64,000 nucleotides of DNA. Source: an uncultured Pirellula sp. GTDB taxonomy: Bacteria; Planctomycetota; Planctomycetia; Pirellulales; Pirellulaceae. Of the stretch, positions 63,295-64,000 are shown one piece after another. The stretch spans positions 17,948 to 81,947 of the forward strand of contig CAIOHR010000226.1 in NCBI GenBank assembly GCA_903858115.1, written 5' to 3'. The position numbers and the translations under genes were made by a program. The number at the start of each line of letters is the position of its first letter. Position 1 is the stretch's first letter. The notes beneath the pieces are model-generated. The model was given only the letters and a program-made list of their open reading frames with translations, did no database searches and had not been told where the DNA came from.

Positions 63295-64000
63295 TCAGCC
63301 GATGTTCGCAAGATGCCGAACACCTAACTTGCCCGCCAACTCTCGCAGTCGATCGCGACTGGCTGACAGAAAGCGACCGACCCACGTCTTTTCGTGCAAC
63401 CGCTTGATACGCTGACTCCAAATCTCAGCGCTACTTTGGAGTCGCTCAAAGATGCCTGCCAACTCACTGGATACGACAGCCTTCCCCTTGCGAACCACGC
63501 GGCTCGTATAGTCGACCAGCAACAGATACTGGCCTAACGTAAACCCCTCCACGATCCCCTTCCGCAGTGATCCTTGACGTTGGCGATCTTCGATCGGAAC
63601 CAACCACAATGAATCTTCGACATCGCCACTCACCGCTTGTGCTGCGACACTGCCATTGCGAATTTGCTCGACGTCTTCCATGCGTCCTTGAGCGACAGCG
63701 TTATCCACTCGTTCCTTGATACTGGTATGTGGACTTTGTTCTGGCAATGGCACGATTCCAGCCGCCACGGGATTCAAGTCGATATAGGCCGCCACGGATA
63801 GCAACGATTCTTGGTCCAGAATGGCAATCGACTTGTAGCGTCCTTCAAAAAACGCACCAGTGCATCCATCTTGTTGATTGGCAAGTCGAGCGAGCGGCTC
63901 TTTGAGGCACTTCATGAACCAACCGAGCGAAGACAAACGACTTCGAGTCACTCGTACCCAATCGGAGTTGTTCAATTTCGCTTGGATCATTTCCTCCGAC
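63295..64000 (-). CDS. REP-associated (IS200-like) transposase, C-terminal part
   Basis: At least the last ~235 residues of a transposase of the planctomycete Y1/REP-associated type; the frame runs off the window's right edge with no start. The codons SEE precede the first Met, so the true N terminus, including the catalytic Tyr/His domain, lies outside. Landmarks are KCLKEPLARLANQQDGCTGA, then FFEGRYKSIAILDQESLLSV, and AAYIDLNPVAAGIVPLPEQS. The ending (SLRKGIVEGFTLGQYLLLVD and FLSASRDRLRELAGKLGV) is intact. It is the fuller copy of the pieces at 44140 and 61230. Confidence 0.88.
   Translation of the reverse strand, partial: SEEMIQAKLNNSDWVRVTRSRLSSLGWFMKCLKEPLARLANQQDGCTGAFFEGRYKSIAILDQESLLSVAAYIDLNPVAAGIVPLPEQSPHTSIKERVDNAVAQGRMEDVEQIRNGSVAAQAVSGDVEDSLWLVPIEDRQRQGSLRKGIVEGFTLGQYLLLVDYTSRVVRKGKAVVSSELAGIFERLQSSAEIWSQRIKRLHEKTWVGRFLSASRDRLRELAGKLGVRHLANIG

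Noticed and set aside
63180..63407. 75-codon plus-strand frame at the end of the transposase gene
   Set aside because: Its second half is antisense to the conserved transposase C terminus; the first half has no signals.

Overview
The window comes from a member of the Planctomycetota, most likely the Pirellulaceae (Rhodopirellula/Blastopirellula-like). The evidence is the gene content: two DUF1559 prepilin-like proteins, a DUF1800/DUF1501 pair, a TIGR03790 protein, a MoxR-DUF58-BatA-VWA operon, a DUF1080-PhoD fusion, many short lipoproteins and unusual small sigma factors. Base composition looks near 50 percent GC by eye. No rRNA, CRISPR array or prophage is visible. One tRNA-Leu is present.

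Layout. 1-3.3 kb (minus): Tad/Flp pilus genes cpaB, cpaC (secretin) and cpaE, the last cut by the window edge. 3.7-4.9 kb (plus): a small protein and a TatD-like metallohydrolase. 4.9-10.6 kb (minus): a housekeeping run of HEAT-repeat protein, membrane protein, RidA, KsgA, RibE and PurB. 10.8-16.2 kb (plus): rpsR, thioesterase, lipoprotein and HAD phosphatase, then the other half of the Tad machine (cpaF, tadB, tadC), closed by a strong terminator. 16.3-22.8 kb: polysaccharide export lipoprotein, a small lipoprotein, an O-antigen ligase-type membrane protein with a repeat-rich tail, and a membrane protein with a 15-bp repeat linker. 22.8-31.2 kb: PaaI thioesterase, YceH, a double-PAS chemoreceptor, acetolactate synthase, a 2-hydroxyacid dehydrogenase, an ABC-2 permease and tRNA-Leu(UAG). 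31.7-36.3 kb: a DJ-1 family protein with a Tat-like signal, a pectate lyase-like protein and the DUF1080-PhoD fusion.

36.5-44.4 kb is an accessory region. It opens with a cassette that I think is the most novel item here: a small sigma factor whose tail holds a 7-bp tandem repeat; a secreted cysteine-rich protein carrying a motif like a double-glycine leader; a secreted protein of unknown function; a predicted extracytoplasmic C39-like cysteine peptidase fused to a DUF1573 lipoprotein-like half; and a DUF1559 prepilin-like protein. Behind it lies a graveyard of gene pieces (a DUF3748 fragment between two ~66-bp repeats, an RHS fragment, a transposase fragment), a second sigma factor coupled to a membrane protein, and copies of a ~72-bp dispersed element.

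44.4-52.8 kb: a DUF3748 beta-propeller gene divergent from the MoxR/DUF58/BatA/VWA operon. 53.1-59.0 kb: a TIGR03790 lipoprotein, and a secreted protein, DUF1800 and DUF1501 operon. 59.4-61.1 kb: a DUF1559 prepilin with a companion lipoprotein. 61.2-64.0 kb: a degenerate transposase copy, a protein of unknown function, a broken gene, and the C-terminal part of a fuller transposase copy that runs off the window. All functions are read from sequence by eye; no database search was run.
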